64,000 nucleotides of DNA from DASQMT01 sp963839615 (GTDB lineage: Bacteria; Actinomycetota; Thermoleophilia; Solirubrobacterales; Solirubrobacteraceae): positions 62,001-126,000 of the forward strand of contig CAWIVY010000002.1 in assembly GCA_963839615.1 (NCBI GenBank), in the 5' to 3' direction. A program made the position numbers and the translations under genes. Under the pieces are notes generated by a model. That model was not told the DNA's origin and ran no database searches. It saw only the letters and a list, made by a program, of their open reading frames with translations. The first letter of the stretch is position 1, and each line of letters opens with the position of its first letter. Positions 51,908-59,341 of this stretch are shown piece by piece.

Positions 51908-53911
51908 ATGCCGCCTTTCAAGCTCGACGCCATCTACTCACCCACCGCCGACCAGCCGGCGGCGATCGACGGCATTGCGGCTGCGGTCGGCGAGGGCGCG
52001 CGCGGGGTGACGCTGCTCGGCGCCACCGGCACGGGCAAGACGATGACGATGGCGGCCACGATCGAGCGGCTCCAGCGCCCGGCGCTCGTGATCGCGCACA
52101 ACAAGACGCTCGCCGCCCAGCTCTGCAACGAGTTCCGGACGTACTTCCCGAGCAACTCGGTCGAGTACTTCGTCTCCTACTACGACTACTACCAGCCCGA
52201 GGCGTACGTCCCGTCGCGCGACCTCTACATCGAGAAGGACTCGGCGATCAACCAGGAGATCGACCGGCTGCGCCACGCCGCGACGGCGTCGCTGTTCGCG
52301 CGCCGCGACGTCGTGATCGTCGCGTCGGTCTCGTGCATCTTCGGCCTCGGCTCGCCCGAGACCTACAACGCGAACTGCCAGGTGCTCGTCAAGGGCGGCT
52401 ACGTCAACCGCGACGAGCTCCTGCGCAAGCTGGTCTCGCTGCAGTACAACCGCAACGACCAGGCGCTCGGGCGCGGCACGTTCCGCGTGCGCGGGGACAC
52501 GCTGGAGGTCTTCCCGGCCTACGAGGAGACGGCGTTCCGGGCGATGATGTTCGGCGACGAGGTCGAGCGGCTGCAGCACTTCGACCCGCTGACGGGCGAG
52601 CTGATCCGCGACGACCTCGAGCACGTCGCCGTCTGGCCCGCGACGCACTACAACGTCGCCGAGGGCCGGCTCGAGGACGCCGTGACCGAGATCGGGCGCG
52701 AGCTCAACGAGCGCTGCGCGGTGCTCGAGGCCGAGGGCAAGCTGCTCGAGTCGCACCGCCTGCGCCAGCGCACCCAGTACGACATGGAGATGCTGCGCGA
52801 GGTCGGGTTCTGCTCCGGGATCGAGAACTACTCGCGCATCCTCGACGCGCGCCCGCCCGGCTCGCGGCCGTACTGCCTGATCGACTACTTCCCGTCGGAC
52901 TTCGTCTGCTTCATCGACGAGTCGCACCAGACGGTGCCCCAGATCGGCGGCATGCACGAGGGTGACCGCTCGCGCAAGCAGACGCTGGTCGACTACGGCT
53001 TCCGCCTGCCGAGCGCGCTCGACAACCGGCCGCAGACCTTCCAGGAGTTCCTCGAGATCACGCCGCAGCTCGTGTTCGTCTCGGCCACGCCGGGGCAGTA
53101 CGAGCGCACGCACTCCGCGCGCGTGGTCGAGCAGATCGTGCGCCCGACCGGGATCGTCGACCCCGAGGTCGAGGTGCGCGAGACGCGCAACCAGATCGAC
53201 GACCTGATGGGCGAGATCCGCGAGCGGGTCGATCGCGACGAGCGCACGCTCGTGACCACGCTGACGAAGAAGATGAGCGAGGACCTGACGGACTACCTGC
53301 TCGAGATGGGCTTCAAGGTCCGCTACCTGCACTCCGAGATCGACACGCTCGAGCGGATCCAGATCATCCGCGAGCTGCGGCTGGGCGAGTACGACGTGCT
53401 CGTCGGGGTCAACCTGCTGCGCGAGGGGCTCGACCTGCCCGAGGTCACGCTGGTCGCGATCCTGGACGCCGACAAGGAGGGCTTCCTGCGCGGCGAGACC
53501 TCGCTGATCCAGACGATCGGCCGCGCCGCGCGCAACATCGGCGGCAAGGTCCTGATGTACGCCGACAAGCACACCGACGCGATGAAGAAGGCGATCGACG
53601 AGACCGACCGCCGGCGCGCGATCCAGGTCGCCTACAACGAGGAGCACGGCATCACCGAGGAGACGATCGTCAAGGGGATCTCCGACATCACGGAGTTCCT
53701 GATGGGCGATTCCAAGGTCCCGACGAAGCGCCGCCGGCGGCGCGAGCGGCAGACCGACATGGCCCCCGCGGAGCTCGAGACGACGATCGTGGAGCTCGAG
53801 GAGGAGATGCTCGCGGCCGCCGAGGAGCTGCGTTTCGAGTACGCCGCGAAGCTGCGCGACGAGATCCGCGAGCTGCGACGCGAGTTGCAGGAGGCGACCG
53901 CTCCGAGCTGA
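51908..53911 (+). CDS. uvrB: Excinuclease ABC subunit B
   Basis: Nucleotide-excision-repair helicase-like damage verifier of 667 residues. Walker A is LLGATGTGKTMT. The damage-probing beta-hairpin is YYDYYQPEAYVPSRDLYIEKD. Motif II is IDESHQTVPQIGGM, and QTIGRAARNIGGKVLMYAD is motif VI. The C-terminal UVR domain (LEEEMLAAAEELRFEYAAKL) binds UvrC. TACTGT (51893-51898) ends 9 nt before the ATG. No good SOS box is visible upstream. Confidence 0.97.
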   Translation: MPPFKLDAIYSPTADQPAAIDGIAAAVGEGARGVTLLGATGTGKTMTMAATIERLQRPALVIAHNKTLAAQLCNEFRTYFPSNSVEYFVSYYDYYQPEAYVPSRDLYIEKDSAINQEIDRLRHAATASLFARRDVVIVASVSCIFGLGSPETYNANCQVLVKGGYVNRDELLRKLVSLQYNRNDQALGRGTFRVRGDTLEVFPAYEETAFRAMMFGDEVERLQHFDPLTGELIRDDLEHVAVWPATHYNVAEGRLEDAVTEIGRELNERCAVLEAEGKLLESHRLRQRTQYDMEMLREVGFCSGIENYSRILDARPPGSRPYCLIDYFPSDFVCFIDESHQTVPQIGGMHEGDRSRKQTLVDYGFRLPSALDNRPQTFQEFLEITPQLVFVSATPGQYERTHSARVVEQIVRPTGIVDPEVEVRETRNQIDDLMGEIRERVDRDERTLVTTLTKKMSEDLTDYLLEMGFKVRYLHSEIDTLERIQIIRELRLGEYDVLVGVNLLREGLDLPEVTLVAILDADKEGFLRGETSLIQTIGRAARNIGGKVLMYADKHTDAMKKAIDETDRRRAIQVAYNEEHGITEETIVKGISDITEFLMGDSKVPTKRRRRRERQTDMAPAELETTIVELEEEMLAAAEELRFEYAAKLRDEIRELRRELQEATAPS

Positions 53912-53930
53912 CGGCGTACCCTGGAGTGTC

Positions 53931-55349
53931 ATGGCGACTCAGACCAGGGTGCCCGGGGCGGCATCCTCCGAGGTCGACTTCGAGCTCGAGCGCTTCGAGC
54001 GGACCGCCGAGGACCGGATCGAGATATCCGGCCGCTGGTACGGCCTGCGCGGCCGCCGCTTCGTACGGCCGGTGCTCAATCTGCAAACCGGCGGCTCGCG
54101 CCGGCGCGCGATCGCGCTGCTCGAGCACAAGCCGTGGGCGGCCGACGACGGCAAGACCTGGCTCGCGGCGTTCCGCTGGCCCGAGGGCGCCGGCGAGGTC
54201 CAGGGCGCCGAGCTGGAGGTCGGCCCGGGGCTGATCGTCGAGCTGCCGGCGCCGGGAGGGAAGGCCAACACCGCCGTGCGCGTGAGCGCGCTGCGTCCTC
54301 ACGTCCCGACCCCGCCGGCCCGCAAGTTCCACACCGCCGACGAGGACCCCGGACAAGCTGCCGCCGAGGCTCCCGCCGGCGCCGACGAGGAGCCGAGCCG
54401 AACACGCGACCGGAAGCCCTCCGGCCGCGCCGGGCGCGGTCCGACGCCCGAGTGGACTCCCGCGCCGCCGCGCGACGTGCTCACCGCCGCGTTCGCCGAG
54501 CGCGACGAGGCGACCGCGGCGCGCGACGAGGCCGAGCGCGAGCGCGTGATCGCGCTGAACGACCGCGACGACGCGCTCTCGCGCCGCGATGCCGCCTTGC
54601 GCGACGTCGACCGCGCGGTCGCGGAGCGCGCTGAGGCGGTCACCGAGCGCGACCGCCTGGCGACCGAGCTCGAGCGCGTCACGCGCGAGCGCGACATCGC
54701 GCACGCGGAGCGCAACCGCACGCTGCAGGACTCCGAGGCGATCGCACGCGAGCGCGACCAGGCCGCCGCCGAGCGCGATTCAGCGCGCTCGGAGCTCTCG
54801 CGGGCGCTGCCGACGCGCGAGCAGGCGATCCGCGAGCGCGACGCCGAGGCCGCCCGTGCCGAGCGGGCGGAGAGCGAGCGCGACACGGCGTTCGCCGAGC
54901 GCAAGTCGGCGGTCGCCCAGCGCGACCGCGCACGGCGCGAGCGCGACCGCGCGATGCGTGCCGCCGGCGTCGAGCCGCCGGCGGAGTCGCCCTACCTCGC
55001 GCCGGGACCGGCCCAGGGGGGCCGGCCGAGTGCGCCGGCCGGCGCCGGCACCGCCGCGACCGAAGCCGACAAGGCCGCGCCCGCTCCCGCCGAGCCGCGC
55101 GCCGCGGCGACGCCGCCCGGCACGCCGCTGCCGTCGCGCCCGATCAAGCGCATCGGCGGCGCGTCGGGTGGCGCGGCGCCCGAGCCCAAGCCGTTGCTCA
55201 CGCCCGTCGACTCCGGGCGCCCGCGCCGGCTCTCGCGTACGCGCCGCACGCCCTCCGCGCCCGCCCGCTGGGCGGTGCGGATCGTCGTGCTGCTGCTGAT
55301 GGTCGCGGCGATCATCGTGCTCCTGATCCTGCTCGGCAGCGCGCTCTAG
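53931..55349 (+). CDS. Coiled-coil protein with a C-terminal membrane anchor
   Basis: A 472-residue protein of unknown function. An N-terminal globular region (about 1-125; FERTAEDRIEISGRWYGLRG, VLNLQTGGSRRRAIALLEHK) is followed by a disordered linker. A long Arg/Glu/Asp/Ala coiled coil (about 180-350) has ERDxA repeats (RERDIAHAERN, RERDQAAAERD, ESERDTAFAERK). A Pro/Ala-rich tail and one C-terminal transmembrane helix (about 450-470, WAVRIVVLLLMVAAIIVLLI) follow. The layout suggests a tail-anchored structural or scaffold protein. It follows uvrB, but TACCCT ending 8 nt before its ATG suggests its own promoter. Confidence 0.78.
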   Translation: MATQTRVPGAASSEVDFELERFERTAEDRIEISGRWYGLRGRRFVRPVLNLQTGGSRRRAIALLEHKPWAADDGKTWLAAFRWPEGAGEVQGAELEVGPGLIVELPAPGGKANTAVRVSALRPHVPTPPARKFHTADEDPGQAAAEAPAGADEEPSRTRDRKPSGRAGRGPTPEWTPAPPRDVLTAAFAERDEATAARDEAERERVIALNDRDDALSRRDAALRDVDRAVAERAEAVTERDRLATELERVTRERDIAHAERNRTLQDSEAIARERDQAAAERDSARSELSRALPTREQAIRERDAEAARAERAESERDTAFAERKSAVAQRDRARRERDRAMRAAGVEPPAESPYLAPGPAQGGRPSAPAGAGTAATEADKAAPAPAEPRAAATPPGTPLPSRPIKRIGGASGGAAPEPKPLLTPVDSGRPRRLSRTRRTPSAPARWAVRIVVLLLMVAAIIVLLILLGSAL

Positions 55350-55369
55350 CGGCGCGTAGGGTGCGGCGG

Positions 55370-56203
55370 ATGCGCCGCGTCAGCTTCCGCCTGCCCGCCG
55401 ACGAGAAGGAGGAGCTGCTCGACGCGCTGATGCCGCTGCTGCCCGCCGGCGTGCGCGAGCGGCCCGTCGAGGACGGCGAGGTCGAGCTGACCACGATCGC
55501 CGCCGCGCCGCCGGCGCGCGAGGCGCTCGAGGCGGCCGTCGGCCGCACCCTCGCCGGCTGGGACTGCGGAGACGCGCCCGCGGACTGGCGCGAGCGGCGC
55601 GCGCTGTTCGGCGGCGGGGCGTTCCTCGTCGCCGGCCGCATGCTCGTGCGCTCGCCGTGGGACCCGCCCGCCGCCGCCGGGGTGCTCGACCTCGTGCTCG
55701 AGCGCGGCGGCGGCGGGTTCGGATCGGGCTCGCACTCGACGACGCGCATGTGCCTCGAGCTGCTGCTCGGGCTCGATCCGGCGGGCGGTGCGGCCGACCT
55801 CGGCTGCGGGCTCGGCACGCTCGCGATCGCGGCTGCGCGGCTCGGGTGGGAGCCGGTGGTCGCGGTCGACCGGATGGACGGAGCGGTCGCCGCCGCGCGC
55901 GAGAACGGCGCCCGCAACGACGTCGACGTCGACTGGCGCGTCGCCGATCTCGAGTCGGACGACGTCCCGCTAGCCGCGCTCCTGCTCGTCAACGCCCCGC
56001 CGCCGGTCCACGAGCGCGTCGCGGCCGCCCTCGCGCGGCCTGCCGGGGATCGCGAGCCGGCGCGGCACGTGGTCGTCTCCGGCGTCGTCCCGACGGAGCT
56101 CGACGCCGTCGCGGAGGAGTACGCCGCCGCCGGCTGGACGGTCACGGCCGGCCGCGAGGAGGACGGCTGGGCCGCCGCGCTGCTGGAGCCCGCCGGTGCG
56201 TGA
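55370..56203 (+). CDS. PrmA-like methyltransferase, copy 1
   Basis: A 277-residue SAM-dependent methyltransferase of the ribosomal protein L11 methyltransferase family. It has an N-terminal ferredoxin-like part (VSFRLPADEKEELLDALMPL), then GFGSGSHSTTRMCLELLLG in the place of PrmA FGTGTHPTT. SAM motif I is AADLGCGLGTLAIAA, and VNAPPPVHERV stands at the catalytic end. Two substitutions in the usual FGTGxHxTT loop make this the more diverged of the two copies. ATG 55370 follows TAGGGT (55357-55362) by 7 nt. It overlaps its partner gene by 8 nt. Confidence 0.85.
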   Translation: MRRVSFRLPADEKEELLDALMPLLPAGVRERPVEDGEVELTTIAAAPPAREALEAAVGRTLAGWDCGDAPADWRERRALFGGGAFLVAGRMLVRSPWDPPAAAGVLDLVLERGGGGFGSGSHSTTRMCLELLLGLDPAGGAADLGCGLGTLAIAAARLGWEPVVAVDRMDGAVAAARENGARNDVDVDWRVADLESDDVPLAALLLVNAPPPVHERVAAALARPAGDREPARHVVVSGVVPTELDAVAEEYAAAGWTVTAGREEDGWAAALLEPAGA

Positions 56204-56618
56204 GGACGTGCTCGACCCCGGCCGCGCTGCCGCCGCGGGCGCCGCGCTCGGCCAGCTCGCCTGCGCGCTGCCGGAAGGCGGCCTGCTCGTCTCCGCGTCG
56301 CGCCTGGTCGAATTCAACGTCCGCGCGCCGATCCTGATCGCGCCCGGGCTCTTCCGGCTCGACCTGACGCCGCAGGAGGAGACGCTGGGGGTGCTCACGC
56401 GGCCGCTCTGCAGCCACCCGATCCACTGGCGCGCGGACCAGTCGACGTGGGACGGCTACCGCGACGCGGGCGCGGTCGCGCCGCTGGAGCTGCACGGGCT
56501 GTTCGAGCTGCCCGACGGCCCGCTGACCTGCTGGCTGCACATCCTCTCGTTCACCGACCGCGACGCGGCTGCGGTCCACTTCGTGGCCAAGGCCGAGCTG
56601 CGCGTGCCGGCCGGCTGA
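56196..56618 (+). CDS. Unknown partner protein of the PrmA-like methyltransferase, copy 1
   Basis: A 140-residue protein without a recognised domain. It is a clear paralogue of the protein encoded at 58265-58720. Both begin near LDP-x-x-A-A-x-A-G-A and share GQLA-x-x-LP-x-GGL and APGLFRLD-x-x-P followed by TL-x-VLTR. GGAG about 8 nt before the GTG supports the start, and the gene overlaps the methyltransferase end. Repeated pairing with a methyltransferase suggests a substrate or cofactor partner. Confidence 0.75.
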   Translation: MREDVLDPGRAAAAGAALGQLACALPEGGLLVSASRLVEFNVRAPILIAPGLFRLDLTPQEETLGVLTRPLCSHPIHWRADQSTWDGYRDAGAVAPLELHGLFELPDGPLTCWLHILSFTDRDAAAVHFVAKAELRVPAG

Positions 56619-56619
56619 C

Positions 56620-57156
56620 CTACGCGGCGTGCCGCAGCGCGGCGAGCGTCGCGGCGCGCACGGTGTCCGGAGGCGCGCCGCTGCGTCGCAGCGCCGTCGC
56701 GGCCGCGCTCGCGGGGTCGGCCGTCAGGCCCAGCAGGATGTGCTCGGAGCCGATGTGGCGATCGCCGAGCGCGAGCGCCTCGCGCAGCGCCAGCTCCAGG
56801 GCCCGCTTCGCGCGCCGGGTCAGCGGCCGGAAGCCGCCGCCGCCGCGGCGCCGGCTGAGCGCGCCCGGGCCGAAGCTCGCCTCGACGCTCCGGCGCACCT
56901 GGTCGAGGTCGATACCGATCGTGGCGAGTGCGTCGGCGTCCAGGCGGTCGGCGCCGGGCCGCGCGATCACCTCGTTGCGCAGCACGTCGCGGTCGACGCC
57001 GAGCGAGCGCAGGACGCCGCCGGGCACTCCGGCATCCAGCGCGGACAGACCGAGCAGGAGGTGCTCGGTGCCGACGTGCTCGTGCCCGAGCGCCGTGGCC
57101 TCTTCCTGGGCGCGTACGACGACGTCGCGTGCCGAGCGCGTGAACCGCTCGAACAT
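56620..57156 (-). CDS. Stand-alone Clp N-terminal domain protein
   Basis: A 178-residue protein consisting of two Clp_N repeats without ATPase domains: MFERFTRSARDVVVRAQEEA with GHEHVGTEHLLLGLSAL, and LTRRAKRALELALREALALG with DRHIGSEHILLGLT. Such proteins may bind client peptides or compete for Clp adaptors. Its ATG overlaps the stop of the HTH gene by one nucleotide, with GGAGGG upstream, so the two are a coupled pair as seen in other actinobacteria. Confidence 0.88.
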   Translation of the reverse strand: MFERFTRSARDVVVRAQEEATALGHEHVGTEHLLLGLSALDAGVPGGVLRSLGVDRDVLRNEVIARPGADRLDADALATIGIDLDQVRRSVEASFGPGALSRRRGGGGFRPLTRRAKRALELALREALALGDRHIGSEHILLGLTADPASAAATALRRSGAPPDTVRAATLAALRHAA

Positions 57157-57386
57157 CAGCGTGCCCTCCGGAGCAGTCGCCGCGCTCCGTGCTTCTTGTG
57201 CACGGCCTGCCTGCTGACGCCGAGCGCGCCCGCGATCTGCTGCCAGCTCCAGCCCTGCTCGCGCGCGTTGGCGACCTGCAGTTGCTCGAGCGATTCGAGC
57301 AGTGCGCGCAGCGAAGCCACCGCCGCGAGGCCGACGGCGGGGTCGCGGCTCGCGGTCGCGTCGGCCAGTTCGGTCGCCTCGGTCAC
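57156..57386 (-). CDS. Small helix-turn-helix protein paired with the ClpN protein
   Basis: A 76-residue DNA-binding protein. A helical N-terminal part (LAAVASLRALLESLEQLQVA) is followed by a resolvase-type HTH, IAGALGVSRQAVHKKHG. The start at GTG 57386 is supported by TTGACA-N17-TAAGTT on its strand, with the -10 ending 7 nt before the GTG. Two matching palindromes cover this promoter, so autorepression is likely. Confidence 0.85.
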   Translation of the reverse strand: MTEATELADATASRDPAVGLAAVASLRALLESLEQLQVANAREQGWSWQQIAGALGVSRQAVHKKHGARRLLRRAR

Positions 57387-57388
57387 GT

Positions 57389-57436
57389 CTGTCAACTTAC
57401 ATTGACAAGGCTGCGCTGTCAACCCGCATTGACAGG
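57389..57436. promoter_or_regulatory. Divergent promoter with two tandem TGTCAA-N6-TTGACA operators
   Basis: Two copies of the same 21-bp palindromic unit lie at 57389-57409 and 57416-57436, 27 bp apart. Each has TGTCAA and TTGACA arms with a 6-nt centre, differing at only three positions. For the HTH/clpN genes (minus strand), the distal copy supplies the -35 TTGACA and the proximal copy overlaps the -10 TAAGTT. The plus-strand methyltransferase -10 (TAGGGT, 57449-57454) lies 13 nt beyond. Confidence 0.7.
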
Positions 57437-57461
57437 ATCGGCAACGGATAGGGTCGCGCCA

Positions 57462-58268
57462 GTGCTCCGCATCGCCCTGACGCTGCCGGCCGACACCGCC
57501 GAGGAGGCGATCGACAAGCTCGTGCCGCTGCTGCCGCGCGGCGTGCACCAGCGCGAGCTGGGGCAGGGGCGCGTCGAGCTCTCCTTCTACGAGCACGCGG
57601 CCGAGCTGCCGCCGCGCGAGCAGCTCGTGGCGGCGGCGGGGACGGCGGACTGGAGCGAAGAGGAGGTGCCCGACGACCCGATCGGGCGCCGCCGCCTGCA
57701 CGGCCGCGCGTGGGAGGTCGCCGGCAGGATCCGCGTCCGCTCGCCCGACGACCCGCCCGGCGACGGCACGCTTCCCGAGCTCGTGATCGAGTCGGCGGCG
57801 GGGGCGTTCGGTACCGGCGCCCACCCGACCACGCGGATGTGCCTGGAGCTGCTCCTCGCACTCGAGCCCGGCGGTCCGTTCGCCGACCTCGGCTGCGGTG
57901 CCGGCACGCTCGCGATCGCGGCCGCGGGTCTCGGCTGGGCGCCGGTGTTCGCGGTCGATCACGAGCCCCAGAGCGTCGCGGCCACGAGCCGCAACGCGGA
58001 CCGCAACGGCGTCAGCGTCGAGGCGCTCGAGCTCGACCTCGCGATCGTCGCCCCGCCGCCCGCCCCGACGCTCGCGGCCAACGTGCCGCCGCCGATCCAC
58101 GTTGCCGTCGCGAAGGGCCTCGCGCCCGCGGTGATCCACGTGATCGCGTCGGGCTTCGTCGAGTCCGAGCTCGCGGACGTCGTCGCGCTCTACGAGGACG
58201 CGGGCTTCGACGCGGTCACGCGGCTCGGCGACGGCTGGCAGGCGGTGCTCCTGGAGCGCGCGCGATGA
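57462..58268 (+). CDS. PrmA-like methyltransferase, copy 2
   Basis: A 268-residue methyltransferase of the L11-methyltransferase family, retaining the canonical AFGTGAHPTTRMCLELLLA and SAM motif FADLGCGAGTLAIAA. LAANVPPPIHVAV stands where PrmA has its catalytic loop. The N-terminus RIALTLPADTAEEAIDKLVP is the usual PrmA substrate domain. If one copy trimethylates ribosomal protein L11, this better-conserved copy is the candidate. GTG 57462 follows TAGGGT by 7 nt. It overlaps its partner gene by ATGA. Confidence 0.86.
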   Translation: MLRIALTLPADTAEEAIDKLVPLLPRGVHQRELGQGRVELSFYEHAAELPPREQLVAAAGTADWSEEEVPDDPIGRRRLHGRAWEVAGRIRVRSPDDPPGDGTLPELVIESAAGAFGTGAHPTTRMCLELLLALEPGGPFADLGCGAGTLAIAAAGLGWAPVFAVDHEPQSVAATSRNADRNGVSVEALELDLAIVAPPPAPTLAANVPPPIHVAVAKGLAPAVIHVIASGFVESELADVVALYEDAGFDAVTRLGDGWQAVLLERAR

Positions 58269-58720
58269 GCGGCCTGCTCGACCCCGCCGCCGCGGCGACG
58301 GCCGGCGCGCGCCACGGCCAGCTCGCGTCCGGGCTGCCCGCCGGTGGCCTCGCGCTCTCCTGCCACAAGCTGGTCGAGGACGGCGCGCGCGTGATGATGC
58401 TGCTGGCGCCGGGTCTCTTCCGGCTCGACGTGCGGCCCGTCGAGGACACGCTGCAGGTGCTCACGCGCTCGCTCCACGAGCGCGCGCGCTGGGGCACGCA
58501 GCCGTCCGCGGCCACGGACTACGGGCGCAAGGCCGAGGAGACGTCCGAGCCCGCCCGGGCGGACTTCACCTTCTTCGCGGAGCTCGAGCCGCGGCCGATC
58601 CTCGCCCGCATCACGCTGACCTCGACCGTCGACCGCGAGCGCGGCGTCACCCACTTCGTCGCCCAGGCGATCGTGCGCGAGGCCGAGCCCGGCGCGGTGC
58701 GCTGGCGCAGCCGGTCGTGA
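58265..58720 (+). CDS. Unknown partner protein of the PrmA-like methyltransferase, copy 2
   Basis: A 151-residue paralogue of the protein at 56196-56618, most similar over the first 70 residues (LLAPGLFRLDVRPVEDTLQV corresponds to LIAPGLFRLDLTPQEETLGV). The C-terminal half is more variable (ITLTSTVDRERGVTHFVAQA). No domain is recognised. The 4-nt ATGA overlap with the methyltransferase gene indicates coupled translation. Confidence 0.75.
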   Translation: MSGLLDPAAAATAGARHGQLASGLPAGGLALSCHKLVEDGARVMMLLAPGLFRLDVRPVEDTLQVLTRSLHERARWGTQPSAATDYGRKAEETSEPARADFTFFAELEPRPILARITLTSTVDRERGVTHFVAQAIVREAEPGAVRWRSRS

Positions 58721-58737
58721 CGTATCCTCGGACGCCC

Positions 58738-59341
58738 GTGGATCGCGACGAGATCGAGCGCCAGGACTTCCCAGCCGCCCGTCGCGGCTATGACGCCGAC
58801 GCCGTGCACGAGCACCTGCGGCGCGTCGCGGACGAGCTGGAGGCGCTGGCCGCGCGGCCGCGCTCGGCTTCGCTCGCCGAGGGGACCTCGACGCAGGTCC
58901 GCTCGATCCTCGAGGCGGCCGAGGCCAGCGCGCAGCAGCTGCGCGACGACGCCGGGCGCGAGGCGAGCGAGCACGTCGAGCGCGTGGGGGAGGCCGCGAA
59001 GGAGCTGCTGGGGAAGCTCGAACGCGCGCAGGGCGAGCTCGACCGGCTGCTGACCGGCCTGCGGTCGACGGCGGAGTCGCTCGCCGGCTCGCTGGACGAG
59101 CTCAGCCGCGACGTCGGCGCGCTGGGAGGGGCGAAGCCGGCCGAGCCGCGTTCCCGCGGAGCCCGCGCCCGCCGCGAACGGCGCGCGCTCCGACGACGAT
59201 GCCGGCGCGCGGCTCGTCGCGCTCAACATGGCGCTCGAGGGCACGCCGCGCGAGGAGACCGCCCGCTACCTGGCGGAGCATTTCGAGCTCGCAGACGTGG
59301 AGACGCTGCTCGACGACGTCTACGTGAGCGCGGGCAGGTGA
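58738..59341 (+). CDS. DivIVA-domain protein, with a +1 frameshift
   Basis: About 200 residues if corrected. The N-terminus RDEIERQDFPAARRGYDADA is the DivIVA lipid-binding region, followed by a coiled coil (LEAAEASAQQLRDDAGREAS). Near 59148-59150 the frame shifts by +1. The second frame reads DDDAGARLVALNMALEGTPR and ETARYLAEHFELADVETLLD and stops at 59339-59341. That C-terminal segment is a common partner of DivIVA-like coiled coils. GTG 58738 follows TATCCT (58723-58728) by 9 nt. DivIVA proteins mark poles or septa in cell growth and division. Confidence 0.78.
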
